A stretch of 64,000 bases of DNA from Veillonella sp. (lineage in GTDB: Bacteria > Bacillota > Negativicutes > Veillonellales > Veillonellaceae), in the NCBI RefSeq assembly GCF_041333735.1, contig NZ_JBGKFB010000001.1, positions 1,243,501 to 1,307,500 of the forward strand, read 5' to 3'. Each line of letters opens with the position of its first letter. The first letter of the stretch is position 1. Shown here one piece after another: positions 1-9,163 of the stretch. Made by a program: the position numbers and the translations under genes. The notes under the pieces are model-generated. The model ran no database searches. It had not been told where the DNA came from and saw nothing but the letters and a program-made list of their open reading frames with translations.

Positions 1-25
1 TTCTCTATAAACGGTGGTGACAACG

Positions 26-820
26 ATGTTAGGTAAAACCTTATGTATTGGCGTTGGCTCGATGGGGGGCGCTTTATTGCGCGGTGCATTACAGCATGGC
101 GTGTTGAAAGCAAGTGATACGCACATTCTAGTACGTCGCGAAGAACAATGTAAGGCTCTTACAGAGGAGCTTGGTGTAGTAGGTTTTACGACTATGCCTA
201 ATGTGCATGAGTACAATACTATTCTCTTGGCTGTAAAACCACAAGTGTTACCATCTGTATTAGAGACGTTAAAAGAAGTACCTTATGGGACTGTTATGAT
301 TTCCGTTGCTGCAGGTATTACCTTAGATACTCTAGATGCAGCGATTCCGCAAGCTAACTGGTTTAGAGCTATGCCAAATACACCGGCTTCTATCGGTGCA
401 GGCATGACGGCTCTTGCAGGGGATGATGTAAATACAGACTTAGGTCGCGCTGTGCAAGCCTTGTTTGAGGCTGTCGGCGAAGTGGCCGTGGTAAGCGAAG
501 CTGATTTAGATCGCTTAGGTGCACTATCTGGTGCGGGCCCTGGCTATATGTTCGTCATTCTTGATGCGTTAGCTGATGCGGGCGTTCGCATTGGATTGCC
601 TCGTCACTTGGCCATCAAGGCAGCGGCTCAAACGATGTATGGTGCTGGTAAGATGGCTCTTGAAAGCGGCAATCATCCAGCAGTACTACGAGATCAAGTA
701 ACAAGTCCAGGTGGCACGACCATTGCCGGTATTGGTGCCATGGAAAAAGGTGGACTTCGCAGTGCTCTCCAAGACGGCGTAGTAGCATGTCTTGCTCGGT
801 CGAATGAATTGGGGAAATAA
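26..820 (+). CDS. proC: Pyrroline-5-carboxylate reductase
   Basis: Catalyses the last step of proline synthesis, NAD(P)H-dependent reduction of pyrroline-5-carboxylate, in the cytoplasm. The N-terminus carries the Rossmann motif GVGSMGGALLRG, followed by LLAVKPQ, the conserved RAMPNTPA block and the C-terminal dimer/catalytic region with GAGPGY and QVTSPGGTT. Length of about 265 residues is normal for ProC. The frame is open from a GTG at 14, but the ATG at 26 is preferred because GGTGG lies eight bases upstream and the Rossmann strand starts right after it. The next gene starts two bases after the stop, so the two are co-transcribed. Identity is secure from motifs; the upstream promoter is outside the window. 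Confidence 0.93.
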   Translation: MLGKTLCIGVGSMGGALLRGALQHGVLKASDTHILVRREEQCKALTEELGVVGFTTMPNVHEYNTILLAVKPQVLPSVLETLKEVPYGTVMISVAAGITLDTLDAAIPQANWFRAMPNTPASIGAGMTALAGDDVNTDLGRAVQALFEAVGEVAVVSEADLDRLGALSGAGPGYMFVILDALADAGVRIGLPRHLAIKAAAQTMYGAGKMALESGNHPAVLRDQVTSPGGTTIAGIGAMEKGGLRSALQDGVVACLARSNELGK

Positions 821-822
821 TT

Positions 823-1608
823 TTGGCAGATACTAGTAAATTAATTCGATATTTTGAAGCCAGTGGCAGCGGTGAGGAAGCTCGCCGCATGCTAGACTTG
901 GCTGAGCAGGTTGTAAAAGGTCGCCCTTATCGCGTGGCGGACTTTACGAGCCCTGCAGGTCTTGTCATTGCAGATGCAATCAAGGCTAACTACCCACAGC
1001 TTATCGTTAAGACCGATGGTGGCTATGAAGGGGCGGAACGTATCCGTATCGCCTTTGTAGATAGCGACTTTAACGGTACGGTGGACATGGGCATTCGCGC
1101 CCTTAAGGTAAATTGGGACCCACGGTTCCGATTGCTTACCCATCGCGATGTGCTAGGCTCCTTGATGGGGCTCGGCATTGATCGCTCCAAATTTGGTGAC
1201 GTTATCGTTCAGCAAGGGGGCGCTCAAATTATGGTGGATGAAAGCGTAGCAGACTTTGTGATTCAAAACTTCACAAAAATCGCTATGGTTTCCGTGTCTG
1301 TAGAGGCTATTGACCTATCAGATATTGCACCAAAAGAAGAAAAAATTAAAGAAGTCCGCACTACAGTTGCTTCGTTGCGCTTAGATGCGGTGGCAAGTTC
1401 TGGTTTTAGCGTGTCTCGTACTAAATTGGTGAGCGCTATTAATGCAGGATTATTGCAAGTAAACTGGCAACCAGCTAAGGGTGCATCCCAAGAGGTTAAA
1501 GAAGGGGATGTAATCTCTATGCGTGGTCGTGGCCGAATGAAGGTAGAAGCCATTACAGGTACATCTCGTAAGGGGCGTATCGGCGTATATCTGAAACGAT
1601 TCATGTAG
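823..1608 (+). CDS. ylmH: YlmH-like S4-domain RNA-binding protein
   Basis: Predicted RNA-binding protein of the YlmH family, which in Firmicutes acts at the 50S ribosome in quality control and is often encoded near division genes. The 261 residues show an N-terminal YlmH domain (motifs LLTHRDVLGSLMGLGIDR and KFGDVIV) and a C-terminal S4 domain (about residues 185-245: LRLDAVASSGFSVSRTK then GDVISMRGRGR). The start is a TTG two bases after the proC stop; no better start is seen because the next in-frame Met would remove the N-terminal domain. It is the last gene of the proC unit and is followed at once by a strong terminator. Family assignment is firm; the role in this organism is inferred from homologues. 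Confidence 0.88.
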   Translation: MADTSKLIRYFEASGSGEEARRMLDLAEQVVKGRPYRVADFTSPAGLVIADAIKANYPQLIVKTDGGYEGAERIRIAFVDSDFNGTVDMGIRALKVNWDPRFRLLTHRDVLGSLMGLGIDRSKFGDVIVQQGGAQIMVDESVADFVIQNFTKIAMVSVSVEAIDLSDIAPKEEKIKEVRTTVASLRLDAVASSGFSVSRTKLVSAINAGLLQVNWQPAKGASQEVKEGDVISMRGRGRMKVEAITGTSRKGRIGVYLKRFM

Positions 1609-1615
1609 GCAATTG

Positions 1616-1647
1616 AAAATCGGCTTGACCATCAAGCCGATTTTTTT
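1616..1647 (+). terminator. Rho-independent terminator after ylmH
   Basis: A near-perfect hairpin (AAAATCGGCTTGA / TCAAGCCGATTTT, loop of three bases) runs directly into seven T. It closes the proC-ylmH unit just ahead of the tetrapyrrole operon. Confidence 0.93.
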
Positions 1648-1665
1648 ATATATAGTAGGACAGCC

Positions 1666-2313
1666 ATGGTATCCATAACATTTCAACCTACAACTGAAGA
1701 TACAATTCTATTCGTTGGTGGCGGGGAGGTCGCAGAGCGACGAATACAGCTCTTTATTGATGAGCCGTGCAACATTGTCGTGATTGCTCCCAATGTAACA
1801 GATACGATTAGCCAATGGGCAAAGGATAATCGTATCACTTGGCACGACCGTGCTTTCACAATGGATGATGAACACCATATTATAACGAGCAGTTTGTTCT
1901 TTATCTGCACAGATAATAGCGAATTAAACGATACGTTATATAATATGGGGAAAAAATACCACGTTTGGACTAATCGCAGTGATGCCCCTAGGGCGTGCAG
2001 ATTTACTGTGCCTTCATCTCTTGAACTAGGCGATCTTCATATCGCTATTAGCGCTAATAACGTAGGACCTCGTATCAATCGCCTCGTAAAGCAAGATATG
2101 ATGAATCGTTATGGTCAGTTGCAAAAGGCTATGCCTAGACTTAAAATATTTAGAGAAGAAGTAAAGTTACTACTTCCTACCCCAGAGGCTCGACAGAAAT
2201 TTTGGCGAGACCATCTGACCGTAGAAACTTTTGAAGCCATTCTCAAGGGAGAGTGGATGACTATAGAGGAGAAACTTGACCATGAAATTAGTGGTATTAG
2301 GTCTAAATCATAG
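1666..2313 (+). CDS. Precorrin-2 dehydrogenase / sirohydrochlorin ferrochelatase (Met8/CysG N-terminal type)
   Basis: NAD-dependent oxidation of precorrin-2 to sirohydrochlorin, possibly also iron insertion to siroheme. The 215-residue protein has an N-terminal NAD-binding Rossmann fold (ILFVGGGEVAERRI near residue 16), the conserved segment WTNRSDAPRACRFTVPS and the dimerisation helices that follow (GPRINRLVKQDM), as in CysG domain 1 and Met8p. The ATG at 1666 is 19 bases after the upstream terminator, so the promoter must be very close or overlap that hairpin. Its last 32 bases overlap hemA, which points to translational coupling. Being first in a hem operon that also encodes CobA fits siroheme or early cobalamin synthesis. 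Ferrochelatase activity cannot be judged from sequence. Confidence 0.87.
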   Translation: MVSITFQPTTEDTILFVGGGEVAERRIQLFIDEPCNIVVIAPNVTDTISQWAKDNRITWHDRAFTMDDEHHIITSSLFFICTDNSELNDTLYNMGKKYHVWTNRSDAPRACRFTVPSSLELGDLHIAISANNVGPRINRLVKQDMMNRYGQLQKAMPRLKIFREEVKLLLPTPEARQKFWRDHLTVETFEAILKGEWMTIEEKLDHEISGIRSKS

Positions 2314-3553
2314 AAGTGCCGCTGTTGAGGTGCGTGAGCGTTTCTCGTTTGATAAGGACGAGGTCGCTTCAGCACTGAACCGCCTCTATGAATTCGACTG
2401 TGTAGCAGAATGCGTTATATTGTCTACATGCAATAGAACTGAAATCTATGCGGCTTTAGAAGGTGTAGAGTTCCCTAAAGAATATATGCTGGCTGTGTTA
2501 AAGGATTTAAAAGGTGCCGACCACATCGATGAAGATGCCTTTTTCTTCTATGAAGAGCGCGATTGCATTGAACATCTATTCCGCGTATCTGCAAGTCTTG
2601 ATTCCCTTGTGTTGGGGGAAGGTCAAATTTTGAGCCAATTAAAAGGAGCTTATATTCAGGCTTATAGCGCAGGTTGCACAGGCACAATTTTTAATATCTT
2701 ATTCCAACGTGCTATCAGTGTTGGTAAAAAGGTACGGACGAACACAGGTATTGCTAATACGCCTGTATCCGTTAGTTACACCGCTGTTAACCTTGCGGAG
2801 GACAGCCTAGATAAACCATTATCTGAAGCGACGGTGCTCATCTTAGGTGCTGGCACCATGAGTGAGTTGACAGCAACGCATCTACAAGCAAAGGGCGTAA
2901 AAACGATTTTTGTATCCAATAGAACCTTTACTAAGGCAGAGGCTCTAGCAGAGCGATTTAATGGTAAAGCTGTTAAGCTAGATAACTTTGTAGATTACGC
3001 TAAAGATGCGGATATCCTCATTACATCTACAGGGGCGCCGCACTATATTATTACGGAACGTGAAGCAAAGAAAATTACCTCCCTTCGCAAAGGTGAGCCA
3101 ATCGTTATGATTGATATTGCGGTACCACGCGATATCGATCCTGCTGTGGCAGATATGGAAGGTATTTATTTATTCAATATTGACTCCCTTGAAAGCGTAG
3201 TAGAAGAAAATAAGGCACAGCGCGAAGAGGAAGCTCGTCGTGCGGAGCCTATCATTCACGATGCTATTGAAGAATTATTGGACAAATTGAGCTATTTAAC
3301 GGTGCGTCCTATGATGGCATTGCTTACTGAAAAAGCAGAACGCATTCGCCGTCGTGAATTGCATCGGGCATTAGCAAAATTACCTGATATTTCTGATAAA
3401 GAGCGCCGCATTATGGACTCTATGAGTCGCATGATCATCCGCAAAATGTTGCGTGAACCGATGATTCACTTCAACGAAATCGCTGGTACAGAGGAAGAAG
3501 GTTTGTACTGGGATTTATTCAAAGATATGTTTAATCTTGAGAAAGAAGGCTAA
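2282..3553 (+). CDS. hemA: Glutamyl-tRNA reductase
   Basis: First committed enzyme of the C5 tetrapyrrole route: NADPH-dependent reduction of glutamyl-tRNA to glutamate-1-semialdehyde. Visible motifs are LGLNHRSA at the N-terminus, the catalytic cysteine in LSTCNRTEIY (about residue 50), SLVLGEGQILSQLK, the NADPH-binding LILGAGTMSELTA near residue 190 and the C-terminal dimerisation helices. Length of 423 residues is typical. The frame opens at a TTG at 2276 but the ATG at 2282 has GAGGAG about ten bases upstream and is the likely start, inside the end of the preceding gene. Stop lies four bases before the hemC start. Identity is firm. Confidence 0.95.
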   Translation: MKLVVLGLNHRSAAVEVRERFSFDKDEVASALNRLYEFDCVAECVILSTCNRTEIYAALEGVEFPKEYMLAVLKDLKGADHIDEDAFFFYEERDCIEHLFRVSASLDSLVLGEGQILSQLKGAYIQAYSAGCTGTIFNILFQRAISVGKKVRTNTGIANTPVSVSYTAVNLAEDSLDKPLSEATVLILGAGTMSELTATHLQAKGVKTIFVSNRTFTKAEALAERFNGKAVKLDNFVDYAKDADILITSTGAPHYIITEREAKKITSLRKGEPIVMIDIAVPRDIDPAVADMEGIYLFNIDSLESVVEENKAQREEEARRAEPIIHDAIEELLDKLSYLTVRPMMALLTEKAERIRRRELHRALAKLPDISDKERRIMDSMSRMIIRKMLREPMIHFNEIAGTEEEGLYWDLFKDMFNLEKEG

Positions 3554-3557
3554 GGCC

Positions 3558-4496
3558 ATGAGAGACCATATTCGAATCGGCACGCGAAAAAGTGCCCTTG
3601 CCCTATGGCAGGCTGAACATATTAGTGCAGAGTTACAACGTCTGTACCCAAACATTACGGTCGAGCTAGTTCACTTCAATACAAAGGGGGACCGTATCTT
3701 AGAAAAACCACTGGCTCAAGTTGGTGGTAAAGGTTTGTTTACAGCTGAATTAGAAGAAGCTATGCACAAAGGCGACATTGATATCGCCGTACATAGCTTG
3801 AAAGATATGCCTACAGAGTTGCCAAAAGGGCTAACTCTTGGTGCTATCTCTGCTCGTGAAGTGCCTTACGATGCGCTTGTGAGCCCCATGTATAAAACAT
3901 TAGATAAATTGCCTGAAGGTGCTCGCGTCGGTACAAGTAGCTTGCGTCGTCAAGCGCAATTATTACATGTCCGTCCCGACCTTAAGGTCGAGGTTATCCG
4001 CGGTAATGTACAAACTCGTTTGAGTAAGATTGAAACAGAAAAACTAGATGGCGTTATCTTGGCACAAGCCGGTCTTAAACGGTTGGGCTTAGATGATCAA
4101 ATTACCCAAGTATTTAAAGCGGATGAAATGATTCCTGCTGTTGGTCAAGGGGCACTCGCTATCGAGTGTCGTGCTGACGATACGGAAATGCTTGAAATGC
4201 TAGCTCCTATTAACGACGAAGCTACACGCTATGCTGTTGAAGGGGAACGCAGCTTCTTGCGTCAGTTAAATGGTGGTTGCCAAGTGCCGATGGGGGTACA
4301 TGGTACTATCAATAAAGGTCAATTGACCTTAAAGGCCATGATTGCATCCCTCGACGGTAAAACTGTGTACGAAGGAGAAATTTCTGGCCCAGCAAAGAAA
4401 GCTGAAATTCTTGGTAAAAACCTTGCAAAAGCCTTATATGAAGAAGGGGGCAAACATATTGTGGATGCTCTCATAGAGGAAGGAATCATAAAATGA
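3558..4496 (+). CDS. hemC: Porphobilinogen deaminase (hydroxymethylbilane synthase)
   Basis: Polymerises four porphobilinogen units into hydroxymethylbilane. The sequence begins IRIGTRKSALALWQAEHI, contains the HSLKDMPTELP loop, the RRQAQLLHVRPDL and RGNVQTRLSK substrate-binding arginines, and the dipyrromethane cofactor cysteine in LNGGCQVPMG (about residue 240). A longer open frame starts at 3537 but the ATG at 3558 is chosen because it gives the family-typical N-terminus and sits behind AAGG. Its stop overlaps the start of cobA-hemD by four bases (ATGA). Length of 312 residues is normal. Confidence 0.95.
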   Translation: MRDHIRIGTRKSALALWQAEHISAELQRLYPNITVELVHFNTKGDRILEKPLAQVGGKGLFTAELEEAMHKGDIDIAVHSLKDMPTELPKGLTLGAISAREVPYDALVSPMYKTLDKLPEGARVGTSSLRRQAQLLHVRPDLKVEVIRGNVQTRLSKIETEKLDGVILAQAGLKRLGLDDQITQVFKADEMIPAVGQGALAIECRADDTEMLEMLAPINDEATRYAVEGERSFLRQLNGGCQVPMGVHGTINKGQLTLKAMIASLDGKTVYEGEISGPAKKAEILGKNLAKALYEEGGKHIVDALIEEGIIK

Positions 4497-6001
4497 CAGG
4501 TATGGTATATCTAATCGGTGCAGGCCCTGGCGATGTTAAACTCATTACTGTAAAAGGTCGCGAATGCATTGAAAAAGCAGATGTAATTGTATATGACTAT
4601 TTAGCAGATGCTCATTTGTTAGAATGGGCTCGCCCAGATGCAGAGTTGATCTACGCTGGTAAACAATGTAAAGATCACACAATGCACCAATGGGAAATCA
4701 ACGAGTTATTAGTTCAAAAAGGTAAAGAAGGAAAAATCGTAGCGCGCTTAAAAGGCGGTGATCCACTCGTATTTGGACGCGGTGGTGAAGAGGCGATGGC
4801 TCTTGGGGAAGCTGGTGTACCATTTGAATTCGTACCAGGCGTAACATCTCCAATCGCAGCACCTGCTTATGCAGGTATTCCTGTAACACAACGCGCTATG
4901 GCTACATCCTTTGCGGTTGTAACCGGTCATGAGGATCCAACTAAAGCAGTATCTGGCATTCATTGGGAAGGCCTTGCTACAGCGGTTGATACACTTTGCT
5001 TTGTAATGGGTGTTGGCAATTTACCTACCATTGCAGAAAAATTGATGGCTCATGGACGCCCAGCTTCTACACCAGTTGCGCTTGTTCGTTGGGGTACAAA
5101 AACAGTTCAAGAAGTTCTCGTATCTACCCTTGAACATGTAGTAGAAGACGTAGAAAAGGCACAACTAAAAGCGCCAGCTATCATCGTAGTAGGCGATGTA
5201 GTTAACCTTCGTGAAAAATTACAATGGTTCGATAATAAACCGTTATTCGGTAAAACTATTGTAGTTACACGCGCTCGCTCCCAAGCTAGTGCATTCCGCG
5301 AAAAATTAGAAGCTCAAGGTGCTAATGTAGTCGAAGCGGCAGCGATTAAAACATCTCCATTGGAGTTGTTTGATGAAGATCGTCGTATCATCAATAATAC
5401 AAAACAATACCAATGCATTGTATTCACATCTGGCGAAGGAGTTCGTTACTTCTTTGATGCTCTTTACAAAGAGGGCAAGGATACACGTGCATTAGGTAAT
5501 TCTAAAGTAGCAGCTATTGGCTGTGCTACAGCTCGGGAACTTCAAAAATACGGCATTGTTCCAGATATTATTCCTGTAGACTATAAAGCTGAATCTGCTG
5601 TAAAGGCTCTTGAAGAAGAACTTAAAGCAGGCGACTCCGTATTGCTCATCCAACCAAAAGTAGCGCGCGACGTAATTCCACGCTCTTTGCGTCATCACGA
5701 TATAGATGTAGATATTTTGCGTTTATATGAAACGACACAAGATACATCTCAACAAGAAGCATTAGTCAATGCATTAACTGCAGGTACTGTAGACTACATT
5801 ACGTTTACAAGTTCCTCTACAGTAACCAATACAATCCAATTATTGGGCGATGATGCATTAAAATTATTAGGCAATACAAAGATTGCTTGCATCGGACCTA
5901 TCACAGCTGCTACAGCTATGAGTGCAGGTCTTAAACCAGCTGTTATCAGCGATGTATATACAACTGATGGCTTGGTAAATGCTATTGTTAAGGACATTTA
6001 G
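4493..6001 (+). CDS. Fused uroporphyrinogen-III methyltransferase and uroporphyrinogen-III synthase
   Basis: Bifunctional protein of 502 residues. Residues 1-245 are a CobA/SUMT domain that methylates uroporphyrinogen III at C2 and C7 to precorrin-2: VYLIGAGPGDVKLIT, the ARLKGGDPLVFGRGGEE block and the TPVALVRWGT segment are all present. Residues 250-502 are a HemD domain that closes and inverts ring D (IVVTRARSQASAF, then ITFTSSSTVTN near residue 445). Fusions of this kind are common in clostridia and Negativicutes. The fusion couples ring closure to the siroheme/cobalamin branch, and agrees with the precorrin-2 dehydrogenase at the operon head. The ATG at 4493 overlaps the hemC stop; an ATG at 4502 is an alternative. 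Confidence 0.94.
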   Translation: MTGMVYLIGAGPGDVKLITVKGRECIEKADVIVYDYLADAHLLEWARPDAELIYAGKQCKDHTMHQWEINELLVQKGKEGKIVARLKGGDPLVFGRGGEEAMALGEAGVPFEFVPGVTSPIAAPAYAGIPVTQRAMATSFAVVTGHEDPTKAVSGIHWEGLATAVDTLCFVMGVGNLPTIAEKLMAHGRPASTPVALVRWGTKTVQEVLVSTLEHVVEDVEKAQLKAPAIIVVGDVVNLREKLQWFDNKPLFGKTIVVTRARSQASAFREKLEAQGANVVEAAAIKTSPLELFDEDRRIINNTKQYQCIVFTSGEGVRYFFDALYKEGKDTRALGNSKVAAIGCATARELQKYGIVPDIIPVDYKAESAVKALEEELKAGDSVLLIQPKVARDVIPRSLRHHDIDVDILRLYETTQDTSQQEALVNALTAGTVDYITFTSSSTVTNTIQLLGDDALKLLGNTKIACIGPITAATAMSAGLKPAVISDVYTTDGLVNAIVKDI

Positions 6002-6010
6002 GAGGATTAC

Positions 6011-6985
6011 ATGTACGATTTAACATACCGTCCTCGCCGCTTGCGTATCAATCCAGAAATGCGTGATTTGGTACGGGAAACGACACTCGACGTAACTGAT
6101 TTAATTTATCCATTATTTATCGTTCCTGGTGAAGGTATCAAAAAAGAAATCGATACGTTGCCAGGCCAATACCACTTATCCGTTGATGAAGCTGTAAAAA
6201 TGGCTCAAGAGGTATATGATCTTGGTATTCTTGGGGTAGAAATCTTCGGTATTCCTACATATAAGGACGAACAAGGTTCCTCTGCATGGGATATGTCCCA
6301 ACCTGTACAACAAGCTATCAAAGCCATCCGTGCAGCTGTGCCAAACCTATTGGTGGTAGCTGATGTTTGCTTGTGCCAATACACAACAACAGGCCATTGC
6401 GGCATGATTGATGATCATGAAATCTTAAATGATGAAACATTGCCATTGCTTTGTAAAGTAGCGGTAAGCCAAGCAGAAGCAGGTGCTCATATGGTGGCTC
6501 CATCCGATATGATGGACGGCCGTGTAGGTGCTATCCGTGAAGCCCTTGATGCGGCAGGTTATACTAATGTGTCCATCATGAGCTATGCTGCAAAATACGC
6601 ATCCGCTTACTATGGTCCATTCCGTGGTGCCGTTAACTCTGCTCCTAAATTTGGTGATCGTAAATCCTATCAAATGGACCCAGCAAATCGCTTGGAAGCT
6701 TTCAGAGAAATCGAACTCGACATCGCTGAAGGTGCAGATATTATTATGATTAAACCAGCATTGTCCTACTTGGATATCGTTCGCGAAACACGTGACCGCT
6801 ATGAATTACCTGTGGCGGTATACAATGTATCTGGCGAATATGCGATGGTTAAATCCGCTGCAGCAGCTGGTCTTATCGACGAAGAACGCCTCGTTATGGA
6901 AACAATGCTTTCTATGAAGCGCGCCGGTGCTAAAATCATCATTACGTACCATGCTATAGATATTGCTAAATGGTTACAAAAGTAA
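6011..6985 (+). CDS. hemB: Delta-aminolevulinic acid dehydratase (porphobilinogen synthase)
   Basis: Condenses two 5-aminolevulinate molecules into porphobilinogen. The active-site zinc ligands are visible as three cysteines in DVCLCQYTTTGHCG (about residues 118-131), so this is a zinc-type enzyme. The two Schiff-base lysines are in SYAAKYASAYYGPFR and IIMIKPALSYLD. Length of 324 residues matches the family. The gene lies nine bases after cobA-hemD with GGAGG just upstream and is followed nine bases later by hemL, all in one operon. Confidence 0.96.
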   Translation: MYDLTYRPRRLRINPEMRDLVRETTLDVTDLIYPLFIVPGEGIKKEIDTLPGQYHLSVDEAVKMAQEVYDLGILGVEIFGIPTYKDEQGSSAWDMSQPVQQAIKAIRAAVPNLLVVADVCLCQYTTTGHCGMIDDHEILNDETLPLLCKVAVSQAEAGAHMVAPSDMMDGRVGAIREALDAAGYTNVSIMSYAAKYASAYYGPFRGAVNSAPKFGDRKSYQMDPANRLEAFREIELDIAEGADIIMIKPALSYLDIVRETRDRYELPVAVYNVSGEYAMVKSAAAAGLIDEERLVMETMLSMKRAGAKIIITYHAIDIAKWLQK

Positions 6986-6994
6986 GGAGAAACC

Positions 6995-8302
6995 ATGTTC
7001 CAACTCGGTAAATCTGAAAAAGCCTTTGAAGAGGCTAAACGTTATATGCCAGGTGGCGTAAACAGTCCTGTTCGTTCCTACCGCAGTGTAGGTTCTAACC
7101 CTCCGTTTATTAGCAGTGCTAGCGGTAGCCGTATTTATGATATCGATAATAACGAATACATCGACTATGTGTTGAGCTGGGGCCCTATGATTTTGGGCCA
7201 TGCGAACCCTGAAGTTATTGCAAGCTTACAAGAGGCAATTCCTCGCGGCACTAGTTATGGTGCGCCTACACTACTAGAAACAGAATTGGCTAAGAAGGTA
7301 CAAGCCTTTATGCCATCTATGGAGGTTATCCGCCTCGTTAACTCTGGTACAGAGGCCACTATGAGTGCTTTGCGCGTAGCTCGTGGGTATACTGGTCGCG
7401 ATCGTATCGTAAAATTCGTTGGCTGTTACCATGGGCATAGTGATGCGCTTTTGGTAAAAGCTGGCTCTGGCCTTGCTACCTTTGGTGTGCCAGATAGCCC
7501 TGGCGTTCCACAAGGCGTAGCAGAAAATACCATAACTTTGCCGTACAATGACTCTGATGCAGTTCGCAAATTATTCGACGACATCGGCGATACTATTGCG
7601 GCGATTATCGTAGAACCTGTAGCAGGCAACATGGGCTGCGTGCCTCCAGAACCAGGCTTCCTTGAAACCTTGCGTGAAGTAACTAAGGCTCATGGTGCAT
7701 TATTGATCTTTGATGAAGTTATGTGTGGCTTCCGCGCTAGCAGCGGCGGTGCTCAAAAACGTTATAACATCAAACCTGATCTTACATGTTTAGGTAAAAT
7801 CGTTGGCGGTGGTATGCCACTTGCTGTATTTGGCGGTGCTCGTGAGATTATGAACCAAATTGCACCAGCTGGTCCTATTTACCAAGCCGGTACATTAAGC
7901 GGTAACCCTATTGCTGTTACCTCTGGTCTTGCAACGCTTTCCATTTTGCAACGAGACCCAACAATTTTTAAACAAGTTGAAGATGCAACCATAGCTCTTT
8001 GTGAAGGTTTTGAACGTTTGGCAGCTCAATACAATGTGCCTGTTGTAGTGCAACGGGTAGGCTCCATGTTCACCATCTTCTTCACTGATAAACCAGTTAA
8101 AAACTTCGATGATGCAGCAGCTTGTAATGAAGAACAATTCAAAATGTTCTTCCATCATAACTTGAGCCATGGTATCTACTATGCGCCAAGCCCTTATGAA
8201 AGTAACTTCGTATCTATCTGCCATAAGAGCAGTGAAATCGAACGTACATTGGCCGTAGCTGATGAAGCTTTCAAAAAAATCGGTGATACATTAAAAAATT
8301 AG
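6995..8302 (+). CDS. hemL: Glutamate-1-semialdehyde 2,1-aminomutase
   Basis: PLP-dependent enzyme that converts glutamate-1-semialdehyde, the HemA product, into 5-aminolevulinate. Motifs: PGGVNSPVRSYRSVG near the N-terminus, VNSGTEATMSALR, the PLP region FDEVMCGFR, and the Schiff-base lysine in CLGKIVGGGMPLAVFGG (about residue 268). 435 residues, normal length. It is the last gene of the hem operon. No clear terminator follows before the XRE gene, only an AT-rich stretch in which GTGATACATTA occurs twice (about 8282 and 8303), so some read-through is possible. Confidence 0.95.
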   Translation: MFQLGKSEKAFEEAKRYMPGGVNSPVRSYRSVGSNPPFISSASGSRIYDIDNNEYIDYVLSWGPMILGHANPEVIASLQEAIPRGTSYGAPTLLETELAKKVQAFMPSMEVIRLVNSGTEATMSALRVARGYTGRDRIVKFVGCYHGHSDALLVKAGSGLATFGVPDSPGVPQGVAENTITLPYNDSDAVRKLFDDIGDTIAAIIVEPVAGNMGCVPPEPGFLETLREVTKAHGALLIFDEVMCGFRASSGGAQKRYNIKPDLTCLGKIVGGGMPLAVFGGAREIMNQIAPAGPIYQAGTLSGNPIAVTSGLATLSILQRDPTIFKQVEDATIALCEGFERLAAQYNVPVVVQRVGSMFTIFFTDKPVKNFDDAAACNEEQFKMFFHHNLSHGIYYAPSPYESNFVSICHKSSEIERTLAVADEAFKKIGDTLKN

Positions 8303-8386
8303 TGATACATTATTATAAAATCAGTAATTCACTATTATGAAAGCATATAGTTTGTAGTTGTTTATGTATCGATGTAGGTGATGAAC

Positions 8387-8848
8387 ATGCAGTTTTACAA
8401 GAACTTAAAGCGTGCTCGCGTGCGCATGGGCAAAAGCCAAATCGAAGTAGCAAAGGCCGTAGGTATCAGTAATGCGGCGCTTTCAAATTACGAAACAGGG
8501 TATCGCGAACCAGATTTAGATACACTCTGTGCCCTGTCTCGCTATTATGGATTGACCTTGGATGAGCTGTTAGATGTAAATGGAGAACAACACGAGCCCA
8601 TCTATGATCTCAGTCCTGTACTCAAAAATAAATACATCGCCTATAAAGGTGAAGTATTCGAGTTGAAAGACTCACAAAAACGTGCGCTCTTGCGCGAGCT
8701 AGATAATCTATTTACTAAATTTGAGAAATCAAAGGTAGAAGATAAAAGTAGCAAGCCAAAAACGTACAAACATGGGAACCCACATATCAATCGAGCGGGC
8801 CTAGCTAACAGCGCTGGTAGCTTAGCGGCACGACGAAATATAAAGTAG
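8387..8848 (+). CDS. XRE-family helix-turn-helix regulator
   Basis: Small DNA-binding protein of about 153 residues. The N-terminal 60 residues are a Cro/CI-type helix-turn-helix (LKRARVRMGKSQIEVAKAVG, then ISNAALSNYETGYREPD and LCALSRYYGLTLDELL). The remainder is a charged helix and a basic tail rich in Lys, Asn and Arg with no recognisable sensor domain. Starts at GTG 8378, ATG 8381 and ATG 8387 are in frame; the last is favoured because AGGTG is six bases upstream. It stands alone between the hem operon and the accessory island. The target is unknown; it need not regulate hem genes, and no partner toxin is adjacent. Confidence 0.85.
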   Translation: MQFYKNLKRARVRMGKSQIEVAKAVGISNAALSNYETGYREPDLDTLCALSRYYGLTLDELLDVNGEQHEPIYDLSPVLKNKYIAYKGEVFELKDSQKRALLRELDNLFTKFEKSKVEDKSSKPKTYKHGNPHINRAGLANSAGSLAARRNIK

Positions 8849-8913
8849 GTTAATATACTAAATTATAGATTGAGTGGAACATGTTTATTTGAACAACTGA
8901 ATTAGAGTGATTT

Positions 8914-8980
8914 AAAAGCACCATCTATCTTAATGGGAAACGACACATAAATCGGACCTAGGTAGATGGTGCTTTTGTAT
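8914..8980 (+). terminator. Long-loop hairpin terminator after the XRE gene
   Basis: Arms AAAAGCACCATCTA (8914-8927) and TAGATGGTGCTTTT (8963-8976) are perfectly complementary, separated by about 35 bases. It is symmetrical enough to work in both directions and marks the left edge of the accessory island. Confidence 0.8.
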
Positions 8981-9069
8981 TACTATATTGTAAATGCCTG
9001 TGCTAACGCTTTGAGATTTTTTAGGTTAACTATAAAAATAAATTAAAGATAACAATATTAAAATATCAG

Positions 9070-9099
9070 TTGGTGATATAAGTTGGTTTAATATATAAT
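9070..9099 (+). promoter_or_regulatory. Candidate sigma-A promoter for the accessory island
   Basis: TTGGTG (9070-9075), an 18-base spacer and a perfect TATAAT (9094-9099), about 65 bases ahead of the first small membrane protein gene. The -35 match is only partial. Confidence 0.5.
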
Positions 9100-9163
9100 T
9101 GAAATATAGAAGTGATCAAGATGAGTTAATGTGGTCTATTAAATTTAATATAGGGAGATAAGA

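Noticed and set aside
8387..8848. XRE gene as antitoxin of a toxin-antitoxin pair
   Set aside because: No short partner gene overlaps or adjoins it; the next gene is 315 bases away behind a terminator and is a membrane protein.
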